5,611 nt of DNA. Origin: Desulfuromonadaceae bacterium GWC2_58_13 (GTDB lineage: Bacteria; Desulfobacterota; Desulfuromonadia; Desulfuromonadales; Trichloromonadaceae). A program made the position numbers and the translations under genes. The number at the start of each line of letters is the position of its first letter. Position 1 is the first letter of the stretch. Positions 1 to 5,611 of the stretch are shown here, piece by piece. The stretch lies in assembly GCA_001825565.1 (NCBI GenBank), contig MHXM01000044.1, positions 7,115-12,725 on the forward strand. Direction: 5' to 3'. The notes under the pieces are model-generated. The model was not told the DNA's origin and made no database searches. It saw nothing but the letters and a program-made list of their open reading frames with translations.

Positions 1-579
1 GCAACGACTCGTCAGCCTGGAACGGCTCAAAGGACCGCTCAGCCGGCGACCAGTCAGGCGGGAGCCGCCCAGCGCACGGCCCAGCAAGACAGCCGCCAGC
101 AAAGTATCTCACAACAGCAAACCCAGCGGCAGGATGCCGTCGGTGAGCAGAAACAAAGCCAGCAGGAAAGCGCTTCGCAGAGACAGACTCAGCGGCAGGA
201 CGCCGCCGGCGAACAGCAGGGGAACCGGCAGGACTACGCCGAGGACTCCCGCGAGGACTGGCAGCAGCACCAGAACCAGAACCGCGAAGACTGGCAGGAC
301 TTTGCGGAAGACGAATATCACGGTGGTTGGGATGATCATTGGCATGGCGATGGCGATGTCGCCGCCGCCTTTGTCGTCGGGGCCGCCGTCGGCGCGACCG
401 CCGGGGCCGCTGCCGCAGCGTCGTCGCAGACGACCTACATCACGACGCTTCCCTGTACCAGTACCACCGTGATCGTCAACGGCGTGTCCTATTACCACTG
501 TGGCGGAACCTGGTACACCCGCGGCTACCAGAGCAACACCGTTGTCTATGTGGTCGGCAGCCCGCCCCCGGGTTTTTAA
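1..579 (+). CDS. 3' part of a Gln-rich protein with Gly/Ala hydrophobic stretch and YYxC-type C-terminus
   Basis: The frame is open from base 1 to a TAA at 577-579, giving the last 192 residues; the start lies left of the window. Residues 1-85 or so are Gln/Arg/Ala/Ser-rich and look disordered, with internal repeats (AQRTAQ twice, QTQRQDA-x-GEQ twice). Residues 80-120 are acidic and aromatic (REDWQ twice, then His/Trp/Asp-rich). Residues 121-140 are a Gly/Ala/Val stretch with small residues spaced like a glycine zipper. The last 40 residues contain VNGVSYYHCGGTWY and end in a Pro-rich tail. This ending resembles small exported proteins with a conserved Tyr-Tyr-x-Cys-x-Gly motif (the DUF6515 type comes to mind), but that match is from memory. 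An envelope location is inferred; no signal peptide can be checked. Function unknown. Codon use and the stop position make this a real gene. Confidence 0.72.
   Translation, partial: ATTRQPGTAQRTAQPATSQAGAAQRTAQQDSRQQSISQQQTQRQDAVGEQKQSQQESASQRQTQRQDAAGEQQGNRQDYAEDSREDWQQHQNQNREDWQDFAEDEYHGGWDDHWHGDGDVAAAFVVGAAVGATAGAAAAASSQTTYITTLPCTSTTVIVNGVSYYHCGGTWYTRGYQSNTVVYVVGSPPPGF
118..216 (+). repeat. In-frame direct repeat coding QTQRQDA-x-GEQ
   Basis: Two copies of an 11-codon unit, at 118-150 and 184-216, lie 66 bases (22 codons) apart inside the Gln-rich part of the first gene. Their protein sequences differ only at one position (Val versus Ala), while the DNA differs at several third bases. The copies are therefore not a very recent duplication, or they are held by protein-level selection. 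A shorter repeat, AQRTAQ, occurs at 25-42 and 67-84. The spacer between the main copies is also Gln/Ser-rich. Confidence 0.6.
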
Positions 580-602
580 CTGGAGGGCTGGATGCCTGGA
601 AT

Positions 603-622
603 GCCGCCGGCGCGGCCGTTTT
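603..622 (+). terminator. Possible weak intrinsic terminator of the first gene
   Basis: A short GC stem (GCCGC at 603-607 pairing with GCGGC at 612-616, loop CGGC) is followed two bases later by TTTT (619-622). It begins 24 bases after the first gene's stop. The stem is only 5 bp and the T-run only four, so termination strength is doubtful. The nearby GATGCC/GGCATC repeats offer competing folds. Confidence 0.3.
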
Positions 623-805
623 GCCTGGCATCAAGGATGCCGGATTCAAGAAATAGCTTCGTCATCAGGAGAGGGGTTGCTTCTCAAAACCGGCTCTCCC
701 TTCGAATACGAACTGGCCCGCTTTCTGTGTGCATGAGAAAGGAAAATTGCAGATAGCCAAATGAGGCGCACGTCAATAACGATCCGGCTCCTGCCGGACA
801 CCCCT

Positions 806-813
806 GGAAAGGA
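806..813 (+). promoter_or_regulatory. Ribosome binding site fixing the lipoprotein start at 821
   Basis: GGAAAGGA lies 7 bases before ATG 821 and close to the anti-Shine-Dalgarno complement. No comparable site lies before the in-frame ATG at 761, so this decides the start. Confidence 0.7.
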
Positions 814-820
814 AAAAATT

Positions 821-1486
821 ATGAAAAAGCAATGGTGCGGGATCGGGTTGCTGTTGGTCACGGTCATGCTGCTTGGCGGCTGTATGTCCGGTCGGATGGA
901 TAACGTTCAGAAAACAGGATTTCTCAGCGATTACAGTCAGCTGCGCGAAGGTGGCGAAGACCGCGCGGCGCTGGTTTACATCAAGCCGGGGGTCAATTTC
1001 AAGCCGTACAACAAGCTGATGTTCGAGCGGGTCGTGGTGATGGTCAGCAACAACGCCGAGTATCGCGCCATCGATCCGGCCATCTACAAGGAACTGACAG
1101 ATTACTACCAGAATGCCCTCTTTGAGGCAGTCAAGGACGGGTACGAAATCGTCGACCGCCCCGGACCGGGGGTGCTGAGGGTGCGGGCGGCCATTACCGA
1201 TGTCAAACCGTCCAAGCCGGTGGCAAATACCTTGTCGTCGATCACGCCTCCCGGGATCGCCGCCTCCCTGGCGGTCAAGCTTGCCACCGACGACAACCTC
1301 GGCACCGGCGAAGCCGCCTCGGAATTCGAAGTGCTCGATGCAATGACCGGCGAGCGGCTGGCGGCGGCGGTCGATCGCCGGCAGGGAGGCAAGATGGTTT
1401 TCCGCGGCAAGTGGTCCGATACCAAGGAGGCTTTCGACCTCTGGGCCCAACGCTTCCGGCAACGGTTGGATGAGGCGCGTAAGTGA
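821..1486 (+). CDS. DUF3313 family outer-membrane lipoprotein
   Basis: A 221-residue predicted lipoprotein of unknown function. The start is set at ATG 821 because a strong ribosome binding site (AAAGGA at 808-813, 7-base spacer) precedes it and a classical lipoprotein signal peptide begins there: MKK, a hydrophobic core, then the lipobox LGGC with the lipidated residue at Cys21. An in-frame ATG at 761 would add 20 residues with no good ribosome binding site and would bury the signal. Met follows the Cys, so the Lol system should sort it to the outer membrane. The mature part matches the DUF3313 pattern as I know it: FLSDYSQL just after the signal, a Tyr-Asn-Lys-Leu-Met-x-Glu-x-Val strand segment, a predicted helix around DYYQNALFEAVKDGYEIVD, and the DRPGPGVLRVR motif near residues 112-122. 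No catalytic motif is visible. A binding or envelope-structural role is possible. It is followed by a strong hairpin. Confidence 0.88.
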   Translation: MKKQWCGIGLLLVTVMLLGGCMSGRMDNVQKTGFLSDYSQLREGGEDRAALVYIKPGVNFKPYNKLMFERVVVMVSNNAEYRAIDPAIYKELTDYYQNALFEAVKDGYEIVDRPGPGVLRVRAAITDVKPSKPVANTLSSITPPGIAASLAVKLATDDNLGTGEAASEFEVLDAMTGERLAAAVDRRQGGKMVFRGKWSDTKEAFDLWAQRFRQRLDEARK

Positions 1487-1504
1487 TGATCTGTTAATCA
1501 ACAG

Positions 1505-1538
1505 TCATGGGGCAGGAACCAAAATTCCTGCCCCATGA
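1505..1538. terminator. Perfect 14-bp hairpin after the lipoprotein gene
   Basis: The left arm TCATGGGGCAGGAA (1505-1518) pairs perfectly with 1525-1538 around a six-base loop, CCAAAA. It starts 18 bases after the lipoprotein stop. The sequence after it on the + strand is only TTCTGATTCC, a poor U-tract, so it may be a partial terminator, a transcript-stabilising 3' end, or part of a read-through operon leader. Its right edge lies just 21 bases before the next ATG and 10 bases before that gene's ribosome binding site (AAGGG, 1549-1553). A separate promoter downstream of it has no room. Confidence 0.65.
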
Positions 1539-1559
1539 TTCTGATTCCAAGGGCGTCAG

Positions 1560-2567
1560 ATGGGAAAAAGCATCAGGATTTTCGGGCTGACAATGGCCTT
1601 TGTCGCCCTTGTCCTTATCGCCTGTATGGGGGCGCTGGCCATCTATTTCTCGCCATTACCGGATTCATTGCGGATGATGGCCGCGGGGCTCTTCGCATTG
1701 GCAGCCCTCGTCCTTATTCTCTCCGGCCTGCGGAAGAAGAAGCCCCGCGCATGGGGTGCCTTCCTGGTGCTGTTCGCGCTGGTTTTCGCTGCCTGGTGGC
1801 TGCTGATCCCCCCCTCCAACGACCGCAACTGGCAGCCGGACGTGGCGGTGCTCCCCTGGGCCGAGATCCAGGGTGACCTGGTCACGGTGCACCATATCCG
1901 CAACCTCGATTACCGCAGCGAGACCGACTACAGGGTGCGCCACTATGATCGGCGCTTCGATCTGCGCGGTTTACAGAGTGTCGATCTGTTCCTGGTCTAC
2001 TGGGGCTCGCCCAGCATCGCCCACACCATGCTGAGTTTCGGGTTTGAAGATGGCGGGTTCCTCTGTTTCTCCATCGAAACCCGCAAGGAGGTGGGGGAGG
2101 AATACTCGGCGGTCAAGGGGTTCTTCAAGCAGTTCGAGCTGACCTACGTGGTGGCCGACGAGCAGGACGTGGTGCGGCTGCGCAGCAACTACCGCAGCGG
2201 CGAGGATGTCTATCTCTACCGGCTCAAGGTGCCGACAGACTTCGCCCGCAAGGTGCTGCTCGACTACCTGCGCGAGGTGAACAGCCTCAGGGAGAATCCC
2301 GAGTGGTACCGGGCCATGCTCACCAACTGCACCACCAGCATCCTGCGCCACACCACGCCGTTTAACCCCGACGCGCGCTTCGACTGGCGGCTGATTGCCA
2401 ACGGCTATCTCGACGAGATGCTCTACGAACGGGGCAAGCTCGACCGGAGCCTGCCCTTTGCCGATCTGAAGCGGAAAAGTCTCATCAACCGGCGGGCCAA
2501 AGCCGCCGACCAAGCCGATGACTTCTCGCGCCTGATCCGCGTGGGTTTGCCCGGAATGGAGCCCTGA
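1560..2567 (+). CDS. Membrane-anchored DUF4105 (Lnb N-terminal-like) protein
   Basis: A 335-residue protein. Three hydrophobic segments (about residues 7-29, 38-56 and 65-83) precede a soluble domain of about 250 residues. Positive residues at the N-terminus and in the RKKKPR loop (58-63) favour a cytoplasmic N-terminus and a periplasmic soluble domain. That domain has DUF4105 hallmarks as I know the family: SIAHTMLSFGFEDGGFL followed by SIETRKE (residues 152-176), and a TNCTTSIL segment. His155 and Cys257 are the likely conserved, possibly catalytic, pair. DUF4105 forms the N-terminal periplasmic part of Lnb, a lipoprotein N-acyltransferase described in Bacteroides. Many proteobacterial DUF4105 proteins have no known activity, so an acyltransferase or thiol-hydrolase role here is inference. 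The start at 1560 follows AAGGG with a 6-base spacer. The stop is 2 bases before the next gene, so the two are co-transcribed. Confidence 0.85.
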   Translation: MGKSIRIFGLTMAFVALVLIACMGALAIYFSPLPDSLRMMAAGLFALAALVLILSGLRKKKPRAWGAFLVLFALVFAAWWLLIPPSNDRNWQPDVAVLPWAEIQGDLVTVHHIRNLDYRSETDYRVRHYDRRFDLRGLQSVDLFLVYWGSPSIAHTMLSFGFEDGGFLCFSIETRKEVGEEYSAVKGFFKQFELTYVVADEQDVVRLRSNYRSGEDVYLYRLKVPTDFARKVLLDYLREVNSLRENPEWYRAMLTNCTTSILRHTTPFNPDARFDWRLIANGYLDEMLYERGKLDRSLPFADLKRKSLINRRAKAADQADDFSRLIRVGLPGMEP

Positions 2568-2569
2568 CC

Positions 2570-4825
2570 ATGCCAACGAGATGTCCCCTCCCCCATGTTT
2601 CCTGGCTGCTGCTGGCCGTCATCCTGCTGGCCGGCTGCGCCACGCCCATCGGCGTCCGCCAGGTTTCACCCCGCGAGGCGTACCGGGCATCCATGATCAA
2701 TCCCCTCACCGAGGGACGTGCCAGCAATGCCACCGATATCGTGCTGCAACGCTTCAACCTGACGCGGGAGTTCGAACGCGACCCGGCCGGTGTGATCGTT
2801 GCGCTGCACCAGCGGGCGTTGCACGATGATCGGCGAGATCTCCTCTACGCCCTGGCGGAACTCTGCTACCTCTATGGTGAGAAACTGGACAAGAGAGTGG
2901 AACCGGCCGACCGCAAGCTGGCGCCGGATTATTTTCTTAGCACAGCGACTTATGCCTACCTGTTTATCCTCGATGTTCGGAGCGAACCCCCGCCCAACCC
3001 CTTCGATACGCGGGCTCGCACGGCCACCGATCTGTACAATTTCGCCCTGTGGCGGGGGCTGGCGACCGGAGATGCCGGCACCCTCGAGCTTGCCGACGGC
3101 GTTCGCAACCTGGCGGCCGGCAGCCTTGCCATCACGCTGGATACGGGGAAATTCCCCTGGCCGCTCGAGAATTTCTCGCACTTCGAAGCGGCCGACAGGT
3201 ACGTCGTCCGCGGGGTATCGATCCGCAATCGCAGCAAGGGCGTCGGCAGCCCCCTGATCGGGGTCAAAAAAATCACAGCGGAGGCACCCTTTGTCCAGGC
3301 CGTACCGGCCACCGCATTCCTGCGCATCAACGGCAACCTGGAGCTGTTGGCGCAAGGGAAGGCGACCGCCTCGCTGGAGCTCTACTCGGCCTACGATGAG
3401 AATCTGCTCGAAGTCGAGGGGCGCCACCCACCCCTTGAAACCGACACCACGACCCCGACCGCCTTTGTGCTCGAGACCTCGAAAATCTGGGATTTTGGCC
3501 TGGGTTCTTTTTTGGGCAAAGAATTCCAGTCGGTTCCCAACGGTCTGTATCTGAACCAGCCCTACCAGCCGGGGCGGATTCCGGTGGTGTTCGTGCATGG
3601 CACCTTCAGCAACCCGGCCTGGTGGCTGGAAATGCTCAACACGCTGCGCGCCGACCCCCTCCTGCGGCGGAAGTTCCAGTTCTGGTACTTCATGTACAAC
3701 AGCAGCGCGCCGATCGTGTTGTCGGCGGCCGATCTGCGCGATGCCCTGGGCGAGAAAATCGCCCAGCTCGATCCGGCCGGGCAGGATCCGGCACTCCGGC
3801 AGATGGTGGTTATCGGCCACAGCCAGGGGGGGCTGCTCACCAAGATGACCGCCGTTGCGACCGGTGACAGCCTGGTGCGCGCCCTGACCGGCAAAGATTT
3901 TGCCAGTCTGGGTTTGCCGGAGGAGAAGGAGGCCACAGTCCGCCGGCTGCTGGAGATTGAGCCGGTCGGTGGGGTCAAGCGAGTGGTCTTTATCTCCACT
4001 CCTCATCGCGGCAGCATCCTCAGTAAGCAGTACGTTCGGACCCTGATCAAAAAACTGGTCACCCTGCCGGCCAGAATTGTCCAGACCACTTTGTCCATCC
4101 AAGACTACTTCACTGATGACGTGAAAAGAATGATCGGCACTGGCAAGGTCCCCACCAGCATCGACGGCATGTCACCGGACAACCCGGTTTTGCACGTCCT
4201 GGCGGAAACGCCGCTGGCTGCCGGGGTGACCGGTCATTCGATCATTGCCATCAAGGGGGATGATGAGCCCCCGGCAGGCGACGACGGCGTTGTCGCCTAC
4301 ACCAGCGCCCACCTGGACGGCATGCAGTCGGAATTCATCGTTCGCTCCGGGCACTCCTGCCAGGAACACCCGTTCACTATCGAGGAAGTGCGGCGCATTA
4401 TGCTTGAACATCTTGGCGCGGCGAACAGTCAACCGCAGGATCTGACCCTCCTCGAATCCTGGAGCGGCGACTATCCGGTCGCGGCTCTCGGCAGACTGCC
4501 GGCTGGCCAGCAGCAGAACCGGGTCGGCTACATCGGCGATGCGGCCGCTTTCGCCAGCGTCTGGCAGGGCTTCCGGCCAGAGGAAGCGGTGCCCGTCATC
4601 GACTTCAGCAAGAACCTGGTGCTCTTCAGCCGCAATGTCACTTTCTATAACCGTACCCGGATCGCCAAAGTGACCCTTGCCGGCGGGGCCGTCGAAATCC
4701 TCGCCATGGAGACCCTGTCGGCCCTGCCGGTCGAGGAAAAAGCCGCGATGGCCATGGCGGTCGTGCCGCGCACGGGGATCCAGTCGATTCGCCTCGATGA
4801 GACCGGTCTTCTGACGGTGGAGTGA
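2570..4825 (+). CDS. Large lipoprotein alpha/beta hydrolase (lipase/esterase-like)
   Basis: A 751-residue predicted lipoprotein serine hydrolase. Its signal peptide ends in lipobox LAGC (Cys23, followed by Ala, so outer-membrane sorting is expected). Residues 24-330 form an N-terminal region I do not recognise. The alpha/beta-hydrolase domain follows: the oxyanion-side strand PVVFVHGTFSNPAWW (338-352), the nucleophile elbow GHSQGG with Ser418, and FISTPHRGS (474-482). An acid in GDDG (best candidate Asp572) and SGHSC (His595) would complete a Ser-Asp-His triad. The layout recalls PGAP1-like or triacylglycerol-lipase-like hydrolases. Residues from about 620 to 751 form an extra domain, perhaps like the C-terminal domain of PrcB-type proteins, but this is only a resemblance. 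The substrate is unknown; a lipid or ester in the periplasm or outer membrane is likely. GGAG at 2558-2561 precedes the ATG by 8 bases, and the 2-base gap to the DUF4105 stop suggests coupled translation. Confidence 0.87.
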   Translation: MPTRCPLPHVSWLLLAVILLAGCATPIGVRQVSPREAYRASMINPLTEGRASNATDIVLQRFNLTREFERDPAGVIVALHQRALHDDRRDLLYALAELCYLYGEKLDKRVEPADRKLAPDYFLSTATYAYLFILDVRSEPPPNPFDTRARTATDLYNFALWRGLATGDAGTLELADGVRNLAAGSLAITLDTGKFPWPLENFSHFEAADRYVVRGVSIRNRSKGVGSPLIGVKKITAEAPFVQAVPATAFLRINGNLELLAQGKATASLELYSAYDENLLEVEGRHPPLETDTTTPTAFVLETSKIWDFGLGSFLGKEFQSVPNGLYLNQPYQPGRIPVVFVHGTFSNPAWWLEMLNTLRADPLLRRKFQFWYFMYNSSAPIVLSAADLRDALGEKIAQLDPAGQDPALRQMVVIGHSQGGLLTKMTAVATGDSLVRALTGKDFASLGLPEEKEATVRRLLEIEPVGGVKRVVFISTPHRGSILSKQYVRTLIKKLVTLPARIVQTTLSIQDYFTDDVKRMIGTGKVPTSIDGMSPDNPVLHVLAETPLAAGVTGHSIIAIKGDDEPPAGDDGVVAYTSAHLDGMQSEFIVRSGHSCQEHPFTIEEVRRIMLEHLGAANSQPQDLTLLESWSGDYPVAALGRLPAGQQQNRVGYIGDAAAFASVWQGFRPEEAVPVIDFSKNLVLFSRNVTFYNRTRIAKVTLAGGAVEILAMETLSALPVEEKAAMAMAVVPRTGIQSIRLDETGLLTVE

Positions 4826-4833
4826 CCGTCAGA
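4810..4833. repeat. Inverted repeat spanning the hydrolase stop codon
   Basis: TCTGACGGT (4810-4818) pairs perfectly over 9 bp with ACCGTCAGA (4825-4833) around loop GGAGTG. The last base of the TGA stop sits at the base of the right arm. No T-run follows, so it is not a standard terminator. It ends one base before the ribosome binding site (GAGGGG, 4835-4840) of the small downstream cistron and could affect its translation. Confidence 0.5.
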
Positions 4834-4850
4834 CGAGGGGATACCCGCCA

Positions 4851-4958
4851 ATGACCGGTTATGGAAAAAGCCTGCTGCTGAGCTGGCTCTGGCTACCGCC
4901 GGCCCACAGCCCGCTCCAGGCGACCTGCCTGATCGGCGGTCGAGCCATCTCTGCATAA
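4851..4958 (+). pseudogene. 5' remnant of a third operon gene apparently cut by an insertion sequence
   Basis: An ATG at 4851 lies 25 bases after the hydrolase stop and 10 bases after a good ribosome binding site (GAGGGG, 4835-4840). It opens a 35-codon frame ending in TAA at 4956-4958. The N-terminus (MTGYGK, then LLLSWLWL and small/Pro residues) looks like a signal peptide or membrane start, and codon use resembles the genes upstream. The stop lies inside the putative IS end that begins near 4945, so only about 31 codons would be native. I read this as the 5' stub of a gene for an exported protein in the same operon, broken by the insertion; the rest would lie beyond the element, right of the window. 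The alternative is that this is IS-derived or noncoding sequence. The identity of the original protein cannot be told. Confidence 0.42.
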
Positions 4959-5611
4959 TGGCCGGGCCGTCCTTGAACTCCAGCATGATATAACTGGCGA
5001 AAACAATCGTCGTGTGGGCGACCAGCGCATCATAGCCGCGACTCTGAAATTCCTTGGCCAACCGCGGATAGCTGTTGATGATTTTGAAAAACACCTCGAT
5101 GTCCCAGCGCCGCTTGTAGAGCTTGACGATCTCTTCATCGGAAAGGTTGACATCGGTGGACAGCAGCGCCAGCCACTTTCTGGTACTGCGATTTCGGACG
5201 AAGACGATCTTGGCCATGACCGGTTTTCCCTTGTCGTCCGTGCCCAGCTCAACGAGAGCGGAGGCCAGAATCTTCGCCCGGCCGCCGCGCTTGCGGACGC
5301 TCTTGTACAGATCGCCGAGGGTGAGATCGAACCCCTGATAGCCGTAGGTGATGGTCTTCATCGCCTTGAGCATGCAGATGACCTGCTGCTTTTGTTTGAG
5401 CAGCCCGAGGATCGTTGCCGGGAAGGCGAACCAACTGTCGAAGAGCAAGTAATCGGCGGTGATGCCGCCATGGCGGGCTTGCATCACCAGATCCTTGAGT
5501 GCTTCCGGTGCCTTGCGCAGACTCTCGGCCCGGCGCTTGAACCCGTTGGTCCGCCTGTCGATCTCGGCCATCGGCGCCAGGCGATTTTTCTCCTTGGCGG
5601 AGCTCAGCAAG
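4945..5611 (-). CDS. IS4-family-type transposase, partial and C-terminally truncated
   Basis: A - strand reading frame enters from the right edge, so the protein's N-terminus, including the first catalytic Asp, is off-window. The visible part matches the RNase-H-like DDE core of IS4-type transposases. LLSSAKEKN comes first, then YLLFDSWF with the second catalytic Asp (codon 5437-5439), then LALLSTD. Next is the YREK region, YKRRWDIEVFF, with the catalytic Glu at 5095-5097, and finally AHTTIVFASYIMLE near 4978-5016. In this family the sequence normally continues for about 60 more residues after that point; here the similarity stops at about 4978. The frame then stays open without family features to 4645, antisense to the hydrolase gene, and I do not count that tail. 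The Lys expected at the end of YREK reads as Asn (5074-5076). With both changes the enzyme is probably inactive. It converges with the + strand operon. Confidence 0.8.
4945..5611 (-). mobile_element. Insertion sequence (IS4-type), one end visible, other end off-window
   Basis: The element is defined by the transposase fragment. Its transposase-3' end is placed provisionally at 4945, where the + strand reads CCATCTCTGCATAATGG. That string looks like a terminal repeat (a GCCAT/ATGGC pair lies within it) and marks where operon-like sequence gives way. The boundary could be wrong by tens of bases. The matching terminal repeat and any target duplication would lie right of base 5611 and cannot be seen. 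The short distance between the end of the transposase core and this boundary suggests an internal deletion. Confidence 0.6.

Larger units (their letters stand above)
580..820. other. Gene-free spacer between the first gene and the DUF3313 lipoprotein gene
   Basis: No convincing gene is seen on either strand in these 241 bases. The spacer holds the weak terminator candidate at 603-622, GATGCC/GGCATC inverted repeats between 591 and 643, and an interrupted hairpin at 668-699. That hairpin pairs GGAGAG with CTCTCC and GGTT with AACC, with no T-run after it. The promoter of the lipoprotein gene probably lies here, but I could not find a -35/-10 pair with acceptable spacing. A GGAAAGGA ribosome binding site ends the spacer at 806-813. 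Confidence 0.5.

Noticed and set aside
668..699. Interrupted hairpin in the spacer as a terminator
   Set aside because: Its stem is broken by an internal loop and no T-run follows; it is mentioned only in the spacer entry.
761..820. Upstream in-frame ATG at 761 for the lipoprotein
   Set aside because: It lacks a good ribosome binding site and would place 20 polar residues before the signal peptide. ATG 821 has both a site and the signal.
773..1501. A 242-codon open frame on the - strand opposite the lipoprotein gene
   Set aside because: It mirrors the + strand gene in high-GC DNA, has no recognisable domain or ribosome binding site, and covers the hairpin-side spacer. The + strand frame has a lipoprotein signal and family motifs.
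1490..1504. TGTTAATCAACA, a short inverted repeat that could be an operator
   Set aside because: The arms are only four bases and no regulator or promoter is evident next to it.
2666..4102. A 478-codon open frame on the - strand opposite the hydrolase gene
   Set aside because: It is rich in Gly, Gln and Arg and shows no domain. The + strand has a lipobox and hydrolase motifs across the same bases.
4645..4944. Open extension of the transposase frame past the family core
   Set aside because: It has no transposase similarity and runs antisense into the hydrolase gene; most likely read-through of an interrupted frame.

Overview
The window is about 60% GC by eye. It carries four well-supported protein genes on the + strand, plus an insertion-sequence (IS) transposase fragment on the - strand that enters from the right edge. 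Two proteins have clear lipoprotein signal peptides whose second mature residue is not Asp, as expected for outer-membrane lipoproteins. A Gram-negative host is therefore likely. The mix of DUF3313, DUF4105 and this IS4-type transposase suits a proteobacterium or desulfuromonad-like bacterium, but that placement is inference and nothing here fixes the taxon.

Layout: (1) bases 1-579 are the 3' end of a gene for a Gln-rich, low-complexity protein with a Gly/Ala hydrophobic stretch and a Tyr/Cys-containing C-terminus; its start lies left of the window. (2) Bases 580-820 are a gene-free spacer with a possible weak terminator and other inverted repeats. (3) Bases 821-1486 encode a DUF3313-type lipoprotein. 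(4) Bases 1505-1538 form a perfect 14-bp hairpin. (5) Bases 1560-2567 encode a membrane-anchored DUF4105 (Lnb N-terminal-like) protein. (6) Bases 2570-4825 encode a large lipoprotein with an alpha/beta-hydrolase domain (GHSQGG nucleophile elbow), starting 2 bases after the previous stop. (7) From 4851 a further small cistron with its own ribosome binding site appears to begin, but after about 31 codons it runs into what looks like an IS end near 4945. (8) Bases 4945-5611 (- strand) are part of an IS4-type transposase lacking its normal C-terminus and carrying a change in the YREK motif.

The DUF4105 and hydrolase genes are almost certainly co-transcribed. Both products should face the periplasm: one is an inner-membrane protein with a candidate Cys/His active site, the other a lipoprotein serine hydrolase with an apparent Ser-Asp-His triad. 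A shared role in acyl-ester, lipid or lipoprotein chemistry at the envelope is a reasonable but unproven reading. The cistron apparently destroyed by the IS was probably the next member of that operon. No RNA genes or CRISPR arrays were seen.
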